Source: CAYRNR01 sp964425605 (GTDB lineage: Bacteria; Myxococcota_A; UBA796; UBA9615; CAYRNR01). From it: 64,000 bases of DNA. Shown piece after piece: positions 1 through 9,521 of this stretch (position 1 is the stretch's first letter; every line of letters starts with the position of its first letter). The stretch is from the NCBI GenBank assembly GCA_964425605.1, contig CAYRNR010000005.1, forward strand, positions 62,001 to 126,000. Direction: 5' to 3'. A program made the position numbers and the translations under genes. The notes beneath the pieces were generated by a model. That model saw only the letters and a list, made by a program, of their open reading frames with translations, did not search any database and was not told the origin of the DNA.

Positions 1-1
1 C

Positions 2-2410
2 AGGGCCCTGTTCGCCATCCTCATCTTCGCGGCGTGGTGTGGCTGCGGCGGAGAGGAGCCGATCGGCGACGACGACACGGTCGAGGAGCCCACCGACGAG
101 CCCGATCACCCAGATCCCTGTGCGCCGTGCGACGGCGACGTCCACGCGTACGGCGCCACGGACCTCGAGGCGATCGAGGGCTGCTCGAGCATCGAGGGCG
201 ACATGACGATTCGCGGGCTGCCCGCGGGCTTGGCCGTGTCCCTGGTCTGCCTCGAGTCGATCTCGGGGAGCCTCGAGATCACGGACAACGAGACCTTGTC
301 GGACCTGGATCTGCCGTACCTCGTCGGGGTGGATGGCGACCTCGTCGTCACCCGAAACGACGAGCTGACCAGCCTGTTCGGATTGATGCGGCTGGAGACC
401 ATCGGAGGCGGCCTCGACGTTCGCCAGAACGGTGATCTGGGCAGCCTCTTCGGCATGCCCAGCCTGCGCAGCGTGGGGGGGGACGTTCGAGCCGAGCTGA
501 ACGAGGAACTGGTGAGCTTGAGCGGATTGACGAGCCTGGAATCCATCGGCGGCTACCTGCACGTGACGGACAACGCGTCCCTCACCAGCCTGGGAGTCCT
601 GTCCTCGCTGGAGTCCATCGGCGGGGACTTCTCCATCCAGTGGAACGACACGTTGAGCCACCTCGGCGACCTCTCCTCGCTGAGTACCGTCGGGGTCCAG
701 GTGCAGATCGAGGCCAACCCTGCGCTCGTGGACCTGAACGGGCTCGGTGGTCTGGTGGAGGTCGGCGGGGACGTGTCCATCCAGGATCACGCCGCGCTGA
801 CCGCGCTGGGGGACCTGTCCGCCCTGCGGGCGATCGGTGGCGACCTGCAGGTCATGAACAACCCGGCGCTGGTGGAGTTGGGCGATCTCTCCAGCCTCGA
901 GTCGACGGGCGGCCAGCTGGAGATCACGGGCAACGACGTTTTGGCCGAGCTGGGCGATCTGTCCTGCCTCGGAGAGATCGGCTGGGACCTGCAGGTGCAC
1001 TCGAACCCGGCACTGCAGAGCCTGCAGGCGCTCGATCACCTGACAACGGTCGGAGGTGACATCTCCATCTCGGGGGGCGATGTCCTCACGGACGCCGGCC
1101 TCCGCTCGCTGGTCACGGTGGGCGGATACGTGACGCTCGACCACAACCAGGGTCTGGTCCATCTCGAGGGTTTCGACGCGCTCGAGGCCGTCGCCGGCTT
1201 CCTCGAGATCTCGAACAATCCCCAGCTGCAGACCATCGACGGATTCGACAGCCTGGTCTCCCTGGGCATGGACACCTACCCCCACGAGGACGCCGGCAGC
1301 CTGCAGATCTGGTCGAACCCGGCCCTGGAGACCATCGGCGGCTTCTCCCAGCTCTCCGAGCTCGAATCGGGCATCGACCTGTGGGGCAACACCGCGCTCG
1401 AGCAGCTACCCGCGTTCCCCAGCCTGGTCGCCCTGGAGGCCGGGACGTTGGTGATCCAGCTGTTGTCGGGCCTCTCGGACCTGGAAGGATTCACGTCGCT
1501 CGAGGCCGTGGGTGGCTGGTTGGTCCTGTACGACAATCAGGGATTGCGGGACCTGACGGGATTCCCCGCGCTGGCATCGGTCGGCCACCTCCAGGTCCTG
1601 TCGAACGCCGCCCTGGAGAGCCTCGGCGGTTTGCCCAGCCTGACCTCGCTGGACAGCCTCACCGTGTCGAACAGCGACCAGCTCACCGATCTATCGGGGC
1701 TCGAGGGCGTCCAGAGCATCACGTACGAGCTCGACGTCGAGAACAACGATGCCCTGACCAGCCTCTCCTTTCTCCCGAGCCTCGCTGGCGTGGAACAGGT
1801 GGAGATCCACGGCAACGACGCGCTGACCGACATCAGCGCGCTGGCGTCGCTGGTGTCCGTCGGCAACCTCGAGATCAGCGAGAACCCATCTCTCGTGGGG
1901 CCGATCGTCCTTCCCGACCTCGTGGAGGTCGCGGGAAGCCTCGACATCGAGGACCACGAGCAGCTGACGGGCATCGACCTCCCCTCCCTCGAGACCGTGG
2001 GGTTCGATCTCGAGCTGAGCGGCAACGACGCCATGACGTCCCTGGACGGACTGTCCAACCTGAATTCCATCGGTGGGTCCCTCCAGATCGAGGAGAACGA
2101 CCTCCTCGAGACCCTCCACGGCATGACCCAGCTCACCACCATCGGCACCAGCCTCCAGATCGAGAACAACGACTCGCTGCAGAGCATCGACGGGCTGGGC
2201 AACGTGGACACCGTCGGCCGGCACCTGTACGTCATGGACAACCCGGCCCTGCTCAGCGTCGACTGCTTCTACGGCATGACCTCCGTGGCCGACGCGCTCG
2301 CGTTCACCGACAACGCGAGCCTGTGCCAGGACGACGCCGTCGACGTGGCCGACTCCATCACAGTGGGTTGGGGTGTCACGGTGTCCGGGAACGGGGGGGT
2401 GTGTGACTGA
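2..2410 (+). CDS. Receptor-L-domain-like LRR lipoprotein (5' partial), copy 1
   Basis: The reading frame is open from the first bases, so the true start lies outside the window. The visible N-terminus is a hydrophobic signal segment ending in AAWCGC, a plausible lipobox, followed by an acidic linker (GDDDTVEEPTDEP) and a CAPCDG cysteine motif. The remaining 750 or so residues are a regular solenoid of about 24-residue units of the form G-x-L-x-I-x-D-N-x-x-L-x-x-L-x-G-L-x-x-L-x-x-V/I-G-G, resembling receptor L-domain and leucine-rich repeats. The C-terminus has a capping region SLCQDDAVDVADSI and a terminal cysteine. It is probably an outer-membrane or surface lipoprotein used for recognition; the ligand is unknown. 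The stop overlaps the GTG start of the next paralog by 8 bases, implying a polycistronic, translationally coupled unit. Confidence 0.85.
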   Translation, partial: RALFAILIFAAWCGCGGEEPIGDDDTVEEPTDEPDHPDPCAPCDGDVHAYGATDLEAIEGCSSIEGDMTIRGLPAGLAVSLVCLESISGSLEITDNETLSDLDLPYLVGVDGDLVVTRNDELTSLFGLMRLETIGGGLDVRQNGDLGSLFGMPSLRSVGGDVRAELNEELVSLSGLTSLESIGGYLHVTDNASLTSLGVLSSLESIGGDFSIQWNDTLSHLGDLSSLSTVGVQVQIEANPALVDLNGLGGLVEVGGDVSIQDHAALTALGDLSALRAIGGDLQVMNNPALVELGDLSSLESTGGQLEITGNDVLAELGDLSCLGEIGWDLQVHSNPALQSLQALDHLTTVGGDISISGGDVLTDAGLRSLVTVGGYVTLDHNQGLVHLEGFDALEAVAGFLEISNNPQLQTIDGFDSLVSLGMDTYPHEDAGSLQIWSNPALETIGGFSQLSELESGIDLWGNTALEQLPAFPSLVALEAGTLVIQLLSGLSDLEGFTSLEAVGGWLVLYDNQGLRDLTGFPALASVGHLQVLSNAALESLGGLPSLTSLDSLTVSNSDQLTDLSGLEGVQSITYELDVENNDALTSLSFLPSLAGVEQVEIHGNDALTDISALASLVSVGNLEISENPSLVGPIVLPDLVEVAGSLDIEDHEQLTGIDLPSLETVGFDLELSGNDAMTSLDGLSNLNSIGGSLQIEENDLLETLHGMTQLTTIGTSLQIENNDSLQSIDGLGNVDTVGRHLYVMDNPALLSVDCFYGMTSVADALAFTDNASLCQDDAVDVADSITVGWGVTVSGNGGVCD

Positions 2411-5036
2411 CCACCCCCCAGCTGGGCTCCTGTGGGTGACGTTGACCCTCGCGCTGGCTGTCGGCTGCTCCGATGAGGGCCCCCTCGGCGACGACGACAC
2501 CGGCGAGGAGCCCGCGGAGGATCCGGCGACCGAGGCCGAGTGTTTCCCCTGCTCAGGTAGCTACTACGTGGACAGCGAGCGGGATCTCCACCGGGTCGCC
2601 GGCTGCGAGACCATCGAGGGGAACCTCGCGTTCCAGGAGCTCCCCGCCACGATCGACATCGCGCTCGACTGCCTGGTGTCGGTCGGAGGGACGCTGAGGG
2701 TCCATTCCAACGACTTCGCGACCGGCGTGGATCTGCCCTATCTGACAACCGTGGACGGAGACCTGGAGATCCAGGACAACGGCTCGCTGATCCACCTGTT
2801 CGGCCTGACGAGGCTCGAGTCGGTGGGGGGTGATGCGAACATCCGGGACAACCGCGAGCTGGCCAGCCTGTTCGGCCAGCCGAGCCTGGTGAGGGTCGAG
2901 GGCGGGCTGCACGTGCGGGGAAACAAGGACCTCGCCAGCCTCAGCGGACTGAGCCTCCTCGAGAGCGTCGGGGACGATCTGTACATCGCCGACAACGTGT
3001 TCATGTCGACCGTCGGCGCGCTCCCGGTCCTCGAGAGCGTCGGCGACGATCTCCAGATCCTTCACAACGACACCCTCGAGCACCTGGGCCAGCTACCGGC
3101 GCTCCGAACCGTCGGTGACAGCGTCGAGGTACAGGGCAACCCGGTGCTCTCCAGCCTCGACGGTCTGGGCGGCCTCGAGTCGGTGGCGGGCGACGTGGAC
3201 ATCTCGGACAACGGCACCATGACGACCCTGGGCGCCCTGTCCTCCCTCGAGGTCGTGGGCGGGCACCTGGGCATCCACGACAACTTCTCCCTGGTCGATC
3301 TGGGCGATCTCCCCGCCCTGGAGGCGGTGAGCAGCCTGACCATCGAGGAGAACCCCGCGCTCGAGGACCTCCACGGCCTCGGTGGGCTCGCCCGGGTGGA
3401 TGGCGATCTGATCGTCGAGGACAACCACGAGCTCACCGGCCTCGAGCTCCAGTCCCTCGAGTCCGTGGGGGGGCAGGTCGAGCTGACCGACAACGACTCG
3501 CTTCGGCACCTCGACGGTCTGAACAACCTCGTGTCCGTCGGCTGCGAACTCGAAATCAGTCTCAACGACCAGCTCGAGGACATCTGCGGCCTCGAGAGCC
3601 TCACCTCGCTGGGGATCACAGACGGCTACGACGCTGGCGATAGCCTCGACATCCACAGCAACTCGTCGCTGCTCCGGATCGACGGGCTGCACGGTCTCAC
3701 CGACGTGGCGGGCACCGTGCGGCTCGAGGGCAACGCCGTGCTGACGGATCTCCCGAGCCTGCCGAACCTGGAGCTCCTCCACGGCGCTCTGCGCATCGAG
3801 CAGAACGACGCGCTGACCGAACTCGATGGCTTCACGAACCTGCGGACCGTGGGTGATGAGCTGGAGATCCGGCGGAACGAGTCCCTGATCGATCTCGACG
3901 GCCTCGGGGCCATCACGTCGGCTGGAAGTCTGAGCATCGGCTCGAACAGCGGCCTCGTGAGCCTCTCGGGACTGGCGAACCTGCAATCGCTCGGGGACCT
4001 GATCCTGTACGAGAACGACACCCTGGCGAGCCTCATCGGTCTCTCCGCGCTGCTCTCGGTCGAGAATTCCGTGACGATCAGCGACAACGACTCGCTCACC
4101 AGCCTCACCGGCATGCCCCTCCTGGACTCCCTCGGTGGTGATCTGTACATCGAGGGCAACCGGGCCCTCCACGACACCGACGGCCTGGCAGGGCTGCGCG
4201 AGGTGAGTGGTTCGGTGCACATCGAGAGCACGGGGGTCAACGGCCCGCTGGCGCTCCCCGATCTCGAGACCGTGGGCCAGTGGGTGTACATCTACGACAA
4301 CCCCGACGTCACCGCGCTGATGTGTCCCCGCCTCGTGGAGGTGGCCTCCGACCTGATCATCGAGTCCAACGCTGCGCTCGAGCACCTCGACGGCCTGAAC
4401 TCCCTGGTCACGGTGGGCGGGCCCATCGAGATCCGGGACAATACCAGCCTCTTCGGCATCGCCGGCATGACCTCGATGACCAGCACAGGCGGCCTGTACA
4501 TCGAGTCCAACCCGCAGCTCTCCCGGATCGACGGTCTGACGTCCCTCGTCACCGCCGATCAGGTCGAGATCCACACCAACGTGTCCCTGCTCAGCATCAA
4601 CGGTCTGTCGTCCCTCGACTCGGTGAGCGGCAGCTTCGAGCTGTGGCACAACACCTCGCTGCTCAGCGTGGCGGGGTTGGCAGCCCTGACGACGGTCGAC
4701 CGTGCGCTGAACCTCTGGGGCAACGACGGTCTCGCGAACCTGGAGGGATTCTCCGGTGTCACGACGGTCGGAACCGACCTGTACGTGTGGAACCACAGCC
4801 AGATCACCGACCTGGATGGACTGCGCAGCGTCGAGACCGTGGGCGGGGACCTCGACATCCTCGACAACAGCTCGCTGGCCAGCGTGACCGGACTGTCCGG
4901 CATCACCCACGTGGGGGGCGACGTATCCATCCACAGCAACGAAGCCCTGTGCCAGGACGACGCCGAGACCGTGGCGAACGCAATCCCCGCCAGCGGGACC
5001 GTCTCGGTGCTGGGGAACGGTGGGGTCTGCGAATGA
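2403..5036 (+). CDS. Receptor-L-domain-like LRR lipoprotein, copy 2
   Basis: An 877-residue product is read from a GTG at 2403. This start places a lipoprotein signal (hydrophobic run ending LAVGC, Cys22) directly at the N-terminus; the in-frame GTG at 2373 would add ten unlikely residues. After the Cys comes an acidic linker (GDDDTGEEPAEDP), a CFPCSG motif and more than 30 repeats of the G-x-L-x-I-x-D-N-x-x-L-x-x-L type. The C-terminal cap EALCQDDAETVANAI plus a final Cys matches its two neighbours. Paired N- and C-terminal cysteines suggest disulfide-capped ends of a beta-solenoid. No enzymatic motif is visible. The start overlaps the upstream gene and the stop overlaps the downstream ATG (ATGA), so all three copies look like one operon created by tandem duplication. 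Confidence 0.88.
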   Translation: MTDHPPAGLLWVTLTLALAVGCSDEGPLGDDDTGEEPAEDPATEAECFPCSGSYYVDSERDLHRVAGCETIEGNLAFQELPATIDIALDCLVSVGGTLRVHSNDFATGVDLPYLTTVDGDLEIQDNGSLIHLFGLTRLESVGGDANIRDNRELASLFGQPSLVRVEGGLHVRGNKDLASLSGLSLLESVGDDLYIADNVFMSTVGALPVLESVGDDLQILHNDTLEHLGQLPALRTVGDSVEVQGNPVLSSLDGLGGLESVAGDVDISDNGTMTTLGALSSLEVVGGHLGIHDNFSLVDLGDLPALEAVSSLTIEENPALEDLHGLGGLARVDGDLIVEDNHELTGLELQSLESVGGQVELTDNDSLRHLDGLNNLVSVGCELEISLNDQLEDICGLESLTSLGITDGYDAGDSLDIHSNSSLLRIDGLHGLTDVAGTVRLEGNAVLTDLPSLPNLELLHGALRIEQNDALTELDGFTNLRTVGDELEIRRNESLIDLDGLGAITSAGSLSIGSNSGLVSLSGLANLQSLGDLILYENDTLASLIGLSALLSVENSVTISDNDSLTSLTGMPLLDSLGGDLYIEGNRALHDTDGLAGLREVSGSVHIESTGVNGPLALPDLETVGQWVYIYDNPDVTALMCPRLVEVASDLIIESNAALEHLDGLNSLVTVGGPIEIRDNTSLFGIAGMTSMTSTGGLYIESNPQLSRIDGLTSLVTADQVEIHTNVSLLSINGLSSLDSVSGSFELWHNTSLLSVAGLAALTTVDRALNLWGNDGLANLEGFSGVTTVGTDLYVWNHSQITDLDGLRSVETVGGDLDILDNSSLASVTGLSGITHVGGDVSIHSNEALCQDDAETVANAIPASGTVSVLGNGGVCE

Positions 5037-7396
5037 GGGACTGGGCGCCGTTGACCCGCGGAATCCTGTGCATCCTCGTGCTGGCGCTGGGAGCTTCGAG
5101 CTGCGACGACGAGCCGGTATCGGACGACGACACCGTCGAGGAGCCCACCGACGAACCCGGCGACGAGCCCACCTGCGCGCCGTGCAGCGGTGACGTCCAC
5201 GTGGACAGCCTCGGTGATCTCATCGACATCGCCGACTGCTCCACCATCGAGGGTGACCTCACGGTGAACGAGCTGCAGGGCGTCCAGCGTATCGACCTGG
5301 GCTGCCTGGAGTCGGTGGCGGGGACGCTGTCGATCGAGGACAACGCCTCCCTCGCCAGCCTCGACCTGGCCTACCTCGAGGCCGTGGGCGGCGACCTGCT
5401 CATCGAACGCAACCACGCCCTGACCAACCTGTTCGGGCTGATGCGGCTCCGGACCGTGGCCGGCGATCTGGAGATCCGCAACAACGACGACCTGAGCGGC
5501 CTGTTCAGCTTGCCGAGCCTGCTGGAGGTGACAGGAGACCTGATCGTCCGGAGCAACGCGGTCCTCGTGAGCCTGAGCGGGTTGGCGAACCTGGGGTCCA
5601 TCGGCGGCAACGTGCAGGTCGTGGACAACCCGTCCATGACCAGCCTCGGGGTGTTCTCCGCGCTCGAGACCATCGACGGCGATCTGTATGTCGAGTGGAA
5701 CGACTCGATGCTGAATCTGGGCACGCTGTCCTCGCTGCGGACGGTGGGCGGCAACGTGTACATCGAGCTCGATCCAGTGCTCCAGAGCCTGGACGGGCTG
5801 GACGCGCTGGAGCAGGTCGGGGGTGAGGTCTACCTCCAGAACCTCGACGCGATGACCACGCTGGGGGACCTCTCCAGCCTGCGGACCATCCATGGCCGGC
5901 TGGCGATCACGTACAACGATTCGCTGGTCGATCTCGGCGACCTCTCGAGCCTGGAGGAAATCGGCGGCAACCTGACGTTGCAGGAGAACCCATCGCTCCT
6001 CGGTCTGGAGGGCCTCGGCGCGCTGAACACGGTCGGCGGGCGGGTGCACGTCTGGATGAACGATGCGCTTGCCGACGCCGGTCTGCACGGGCTCGAGACC
6101 GTGGACGGTGATCTGGTCGTCAGCGAGAACCAGAGCCTGGTCGACCTCGTGGGCTTCGACCGCCTCCAGTCGGTCTGGGGGACGCTCGAGATCAGCGAGA
6201 ACGCGCAGCTACATCAGGTCGGCGGCTTCGGTGCGTTGATCGACCTCGGCTCGAGTGATCTCTACGACACGGGGGACAACAGCCTCTGGATTCGCGACAA
6301 CGACTCCCTCGTCCACATCGACGGTTTTGGCCAGTTGAGCAGCCTCGAGGCGGGACTGGAGCTCGACGACAACCCCCTGCTGGAGTTCCTACCCCGGTTT
6401 CCGAGCCTGGTCTCGCTCCCCACGACGCTCACCCTCGAGGACCTCGACAGCCTGCCAGACCTTCAGGGCTTCACGAGCCTGCACAGCGTGGGCCAGACCC
6501 TCCTGATCGAGGACAACGACACGCTGATCGACCTCGATGGCCTCCCCTCCCTCGCCGAAGCCGGCACGTTGTACGTCCGCTCGAATCGATCCCTGACCAG
6601 CCTCACCGGGCTCTCCGCTCTGACCTCGCTGGGGAGCCTCAACATCCGCGACAACGACCTGCTGGTCGACCTGACCGGGCTGGAGGGGATCGAGAGCATG
6701 ACCACGGGTCTGTGGATCGAGGACAACGAAGGACTGTTGAGCCTCGCAGGCGTGCCCTCGCCGACCCACATCTACGGCGATCTCGAGATCGAGAGCAACC
6801 CCAGCCTGCTCGCCGTCGACGAGCTGGCTCTGCTCACCACCGTGACCGGGTCGATGACCATCCGGAGCAACGAGAGCCTGGCGAGCCCGCTGGCGCTACC
6901 CGATCTCGTCACCGTGGACGGTTGCCTCTACATCGAGCACAACCGCAGGCTGACCGCCATCGTCCTCCCTTCGTTGTCCTCGGTCGCGCTGAACCTCGAG
7001 GTCGAGAACAACGATTCGCTGTCTGCGCTCGACGGCTTTCCCCACCTGACGACCGTGGGTGGCTCCCTCCGCGTGAGCGACAACCAGATCCTCGACACCG
7101 TCCTCGGCATGACCGCGCTGCAGACCGTGGGGGGCGATCTGGAAATCGAGGACAACCGCCGACTCACGCGGATCGACGGCCTGGACCAGGTCACCGAGGT
7201 GGGCCTGGACCTCGTCGTCGAGGACAATCCCCTGCTCCAGAGCGTGGACTGCTTCCACGGGATCACATCGGTGGGCGCCGATCTGGATTTCGTCGACAAC
7301 TACAGTCTGTGTCAGGACGACGCCAACGATGTCGCCAACTCCATTCCCGTCAGCGGGACGATCACGGTATCGGGGAATACCGGGAGCTGCGAGTGA
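5033..7396 (+). CDS. Receptor-L-domain-like LRR lipoprotein, copy 3
   Basis: A 787-residue product starts at the ATG at 5033, which overlaps the preceding TGA (ATGA). The N-terminus is a lipoprotein-type signal ending GASSC (Cys24), then SDDDTVEEPTDEPGDEP and CAPCSG. The repeat solenoid has the same consensus as copies 1 and 2. By eye this copy is closer to copy 1: the blocks LFGLMRLRTV and SLSGLANLGSIGG line up with LFGLMRLETI and SLSGLTSLESIGG. The C-terminal cap SLCQDDANDVANSIPVSG and terminal Cys are shared. It is probably surface exposed; function unknown. The last 35 bases overlap the end of the convergent glycosyltransferase gene, leaving no room for a separate terminator. Confidence 0.88.
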   Translation: MRDWAPLTRGILCILVLALGASSCDDEPVSDDDTVEEPTDEPGDEPTCAPCSGDVHVDSLGDLIDIADCSTIEGDLTVNELQGVQRIDLGCLESVAGTLSIEDNASLASLDLAYLEAVGGDLLIERNHALTNLFGLMRLRTVAGDLEIRNNDDLSGLFSLPSLLEVTGDLIVRSNAVLVSLSGLANLGSIGGNVQVVDNPSMTSLGVFSALETIDGDLYVEWNDSMLNLGTLSSLRTVGGNVYIELDPVLQSLDGLDALEQVGGEVYLQNLDAMTTLGDLSSLRTIHGRLAITYNDSLVDLGDLSSLEEIGGNLTLQENPSLLGLEGLGALNTVGGRVHVWMNDALADAGLHGLETVDGDLVVSENQSLVDLVGFDRLQSVWGTLEISENAQLHQVGGFGALIDLGSSDLYDTGDNSLWIRDNDSLVHIDGFGQLSSLEAGLELDDNPLLEFLPRFPSLVSLPTTLTLEDLDSLPDLQGFTSLHSVGQTLLIEDNDTLIDLDGLPSLAEAGTLYVRSNRSLTSLTGLSALTSLGSLNIRDNDLLVDLTGLEGIESMTTGLWIEDNEGLLSLAGVPSPTHIYGDLEIESNPSLLAVDELALLTTVTGSMTIRSNESLASPLALPDLVTVDGCLYIEHNRRLTAIVLPSLSSVALNLEVENNDSLSALDGFPHLTTVGGSLRVSDNQILDTVLGMTALQTVGGDLEIEDNRRLTRIDGLDQVTEVGLDLVVEDNPLLQSVDCFHGITSVGADLDFVDNYSLCQDDANDVANSIPVSGTITVSGNTGSCE

Positions 7397-9320
7397 CGAC
7401 ACGATTCTCCGGCGACTTCGGGCCACCCGGCTTCGTCGCGACGGCGGCCGACTGACCGTCGGCAGACTGTCGCAACAATTCCTGCACAGCCGCCTCTCGG
7501 CGCGGGTCTTCGTGGGTGTCGAAGTAGTACCGCTGGAAGAACTCTGCGTCCTCGGTCAGTGTCTCGAGTGACCTCAACGGCGATCCCACCAGCCAGCTGT
7601 CGATGGCCGGTTCGATCCTCGTGATCTTCACCTCCGGCGCATGGCGCTCGAGCTGGTCCACCAGCTCGGCGTCGTATCGATAGAAGAACCACCTACGCCT
7701 CTTGGACCGCTGTCCCAGGACCACCTCCGTCGTCGGCTGCCAGCGCTCCGGGTGGTAGCGCTCCGCCCGGATGATCTGAACACCGCGACGGTCGAGATAC
7801 CGTCTTCGTGGCCATTTTTCGTGACCGGGTTTCCGGCGTCTCTCGATCTTCATCCGGGCGGTCTTCCGATCCGTCAGACCCCGCAGATCGACGAGCTCCA
7901 GCTGCGAGTAGTAACCGACCATCCCGATCCCGGTCGTGGCGATCACCGGCTCGATCCCCCGCTGCTGCATGTAGCGCGAGAACCGGTCGCCCACCCGCCA
8001 GTTGTGGTGCTTCACCACCACCTTGGGGAACCACTGCTTCACGCGGTAGTTGTAGGACTCGTTCCCCATGTACCAGGCGCTCTTGTGCTTCGCGTCGAGA
8101 ATCCCGACCCCTCCCAGCGTCGCCGTCAGCACTCCGGCCGCGACCGCCCCTCGCCACACCGCGTCCCTGCCGAGCCGCTGTATCCCCCGCCTCGCCAGCA
8201 ACAGCCACAGCGGCAGGGTGACCAGGAAGAACCTCCCGTACATGAAGTCGCCACCCACCTTGATGACGTACAGCGTGTAGGCCGGAAGCGCGACGACGCA
8301 GAACACCACCAGCGCCCGGCTCCCGCGAGATCGCAGCGGCGGACACGCGCCGATCGCTGCCAGGGGGAGGATGACCCACAGGTGGGCTCCCAGGAGGAAC
8401 GACAGAGCGTAGATCCCCCCCTGGTCGAAGTAGGCGGATCCCGCCGACTTGGCATAGTAGGTGTTGGGCAGCAGGTCTCCGTAGTAGGTCCACTTCCAGC
8501 CAAGGTAGGCGAGGTAGGGAATCACCGTCGCCGTGTACGCCCACACCCGGACCACCGACGGTCTGGAGAACCGGGTGGACGCGGGATCCCATGGCTCTCG
8601 CGCGAACACGTCCAGCAGGACGACACAACCACCCGCGATCCAGAACAGACCGTGGTCGGGTCTCGTCAACGTGGCCGCCATCAGCCAGCCCCCTGCGATG
8701 CCTGCTCGCCCTGCCGTGGGTCGTCTCGTCAGGAACAGGACTCCCGTCACCACACACAACGTCGCGAACCCCGTCTCCATGCCCGACGTCGCATAGTCCG
8801 TCGTCGTGTTCTGGAGTGCATAGAGGACCGCGACCACCGGGAACCCCGCCCCGAAGATCCGTCGCTCGACGTGCCCCAGCACGAGCACCCCCGCGACATA
8901 GGCGAGCAGGCAACCGAACAGCGCCACCAGCGGCAACTCACACCCGCTGATCCAGCTACCCGCAGCGACCAGCATCACCCACAGGAAGTTCGTGTACCCC
9001 TCGACACGCTCCCCGATATTCCAGACCAGCCCGTTGCCCTCGAGCAGGTTGCGGGCGTAGCGGAGGGAGATGTAGGCGTCGTCGAAGACCGACGCCTTCT
9101 GGACCGCGGTCCAGGTCCCCGTGAGCACTGCCGCCGCGACCAGCAGCCTGCTCGACCCGGCCAGCGGCCTGGACCGGGGCCGCTCATCGATTCCTGCAGT
9201 TTTTCGATACAGGACGAACGCTGCCGTCCCCAGGATCGCGAACAGGGCGATCAGCGGCATCTCCTCGCGGACGAGGGTCCCGTATCGTTCCAACATCTCT
9301 CGTGCCCACTGGATTCGCAT
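7362..9320 (-). CDS. GT-C family membrane glycosyltransferase (AftB/ArnT-like)
   Basis: A 652-residue polytopic membrane protein. After a first membrane segment (about residues 21-38) and a second near 58-72 comes the loop FDDAYISLRYARNLLEGNG (about 79-97) and GERVEGYTNFLW, characteristic of GT-C enzymes that use polyprenyl-phosphate sugars. The same motif occurs in mycobacterial AftB-type arabinofuranosyltransferases and their many bacterial homologs; the paired Asp is the expected catalytic/metal site. About ten further hydrophobic segments follow, then a soluble C-terminal region of about 220 residues. The ATG at 9320 is preferred over a TTG 24 codons upstream because it sits just before the first membrane helix. 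Sugar donor and acceptor cannot be told from the sequence. Convergent with the LRR gene, overlapping it by 35 bases. Confidence 0.8.
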   Translation of the reverse strand: MRIQWAREMLERYGTLVREEMPLIALFAILGTAAFVLYRKTAGIDERPRSRPLAGSSRLLVAAAVLTGTWTAVQKASVFDDAYISLRYARNLLEGNGLVWNIGERVEGYTNFLWVMLVAAGSWISGCELPLVALFGCLLAYVAGVLVLGHVERRIFGAGFPVVAVLYALQNTTTDYATSGMETGFATLCVVTGVLFLTRRPTAGRAGIAGGWLMAATLTRPDHGLFWIAGGCVVLLDVFAREPWDPASTRFSRPSVVRVWAYTATVIPYLAYLGWKWTYYGDLLPNTYYAKSAGSAYFDQGGIYALSFLLGAHLWVILPLAAIGACPPLRSRGSRALVVFCVVALPAYTLYVIKVGGDFMYGRFFLVTLPLWLLLARRGIQRLGRDAVWRGAVAAGVLTATLGGVGILDAKHKSAWYMGNESYNYRVKQWFPKVVVKHHNWRVGDRFSRYMQQRGIEPVIATTGIGMVGYYSQLELVDLRGLTDRKTARMKIERRRKPGHEKWPRRRYLDRRGVQIIRAERYHPERWQPTTEVVLGQRSKRRRWFFYRYDAELVDQLERHAPEVKITRIEPAIDSWLVGSPLRSLETLTEDAEFFQRYYFDTHEDPRREAAVQELLRQSADGQSAAVATKPGGPKSPENRVVTRSSRYSPIP

Positions 9321-9401
9321 CGTGCCCCGGAACCCATTGTCGGACACATCTGTCGCATTTATCAGGGTTTCATTTACCCGATGGACGGCCAAAGGGTGTA
9401 C

Positions 9402-9420
9402 ATGGCGCCACCGGCGCCAT
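9402..9420. other. Perfect inverted repeat in the 9321-9521 intergenic region
   Basis: ATGGCGCC, a 3-base loop, then GGCGCCAT: an 8-bp perfect stem about 100 bases past the stop of the 719-residue gene and about 80 bases upstream of the glycosyltransferase start. There is no T-run on either side, so it could be a weak terminator or an operator-like palindrome. The rest of the 201-base gap shows no gene. Confidence 0.4.
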
Positions 9421-9521
9421 CACACGACCGTGACGACAGCGGCCGCCCGGGCACGGAACCGCATGGGTCGTATTGGGCCCGGTTCGGGATGGGATCGAGC
9501 GTGATACGCTGAGGGAGGTGA

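Noticed and set aside
3093..4934. A long minus-strand frame opposite LRR copy 2
   Set aside because: Repetitive antisense product; the plus strand has a signal peptide, lipobox and conserved repeats.
9321..9392. TTG start at 9392 for the glycosyltransferase
   Set aside because: It adds 24 residues with no homologous look; the ATG at 9320 starts right before the first membrane helix.
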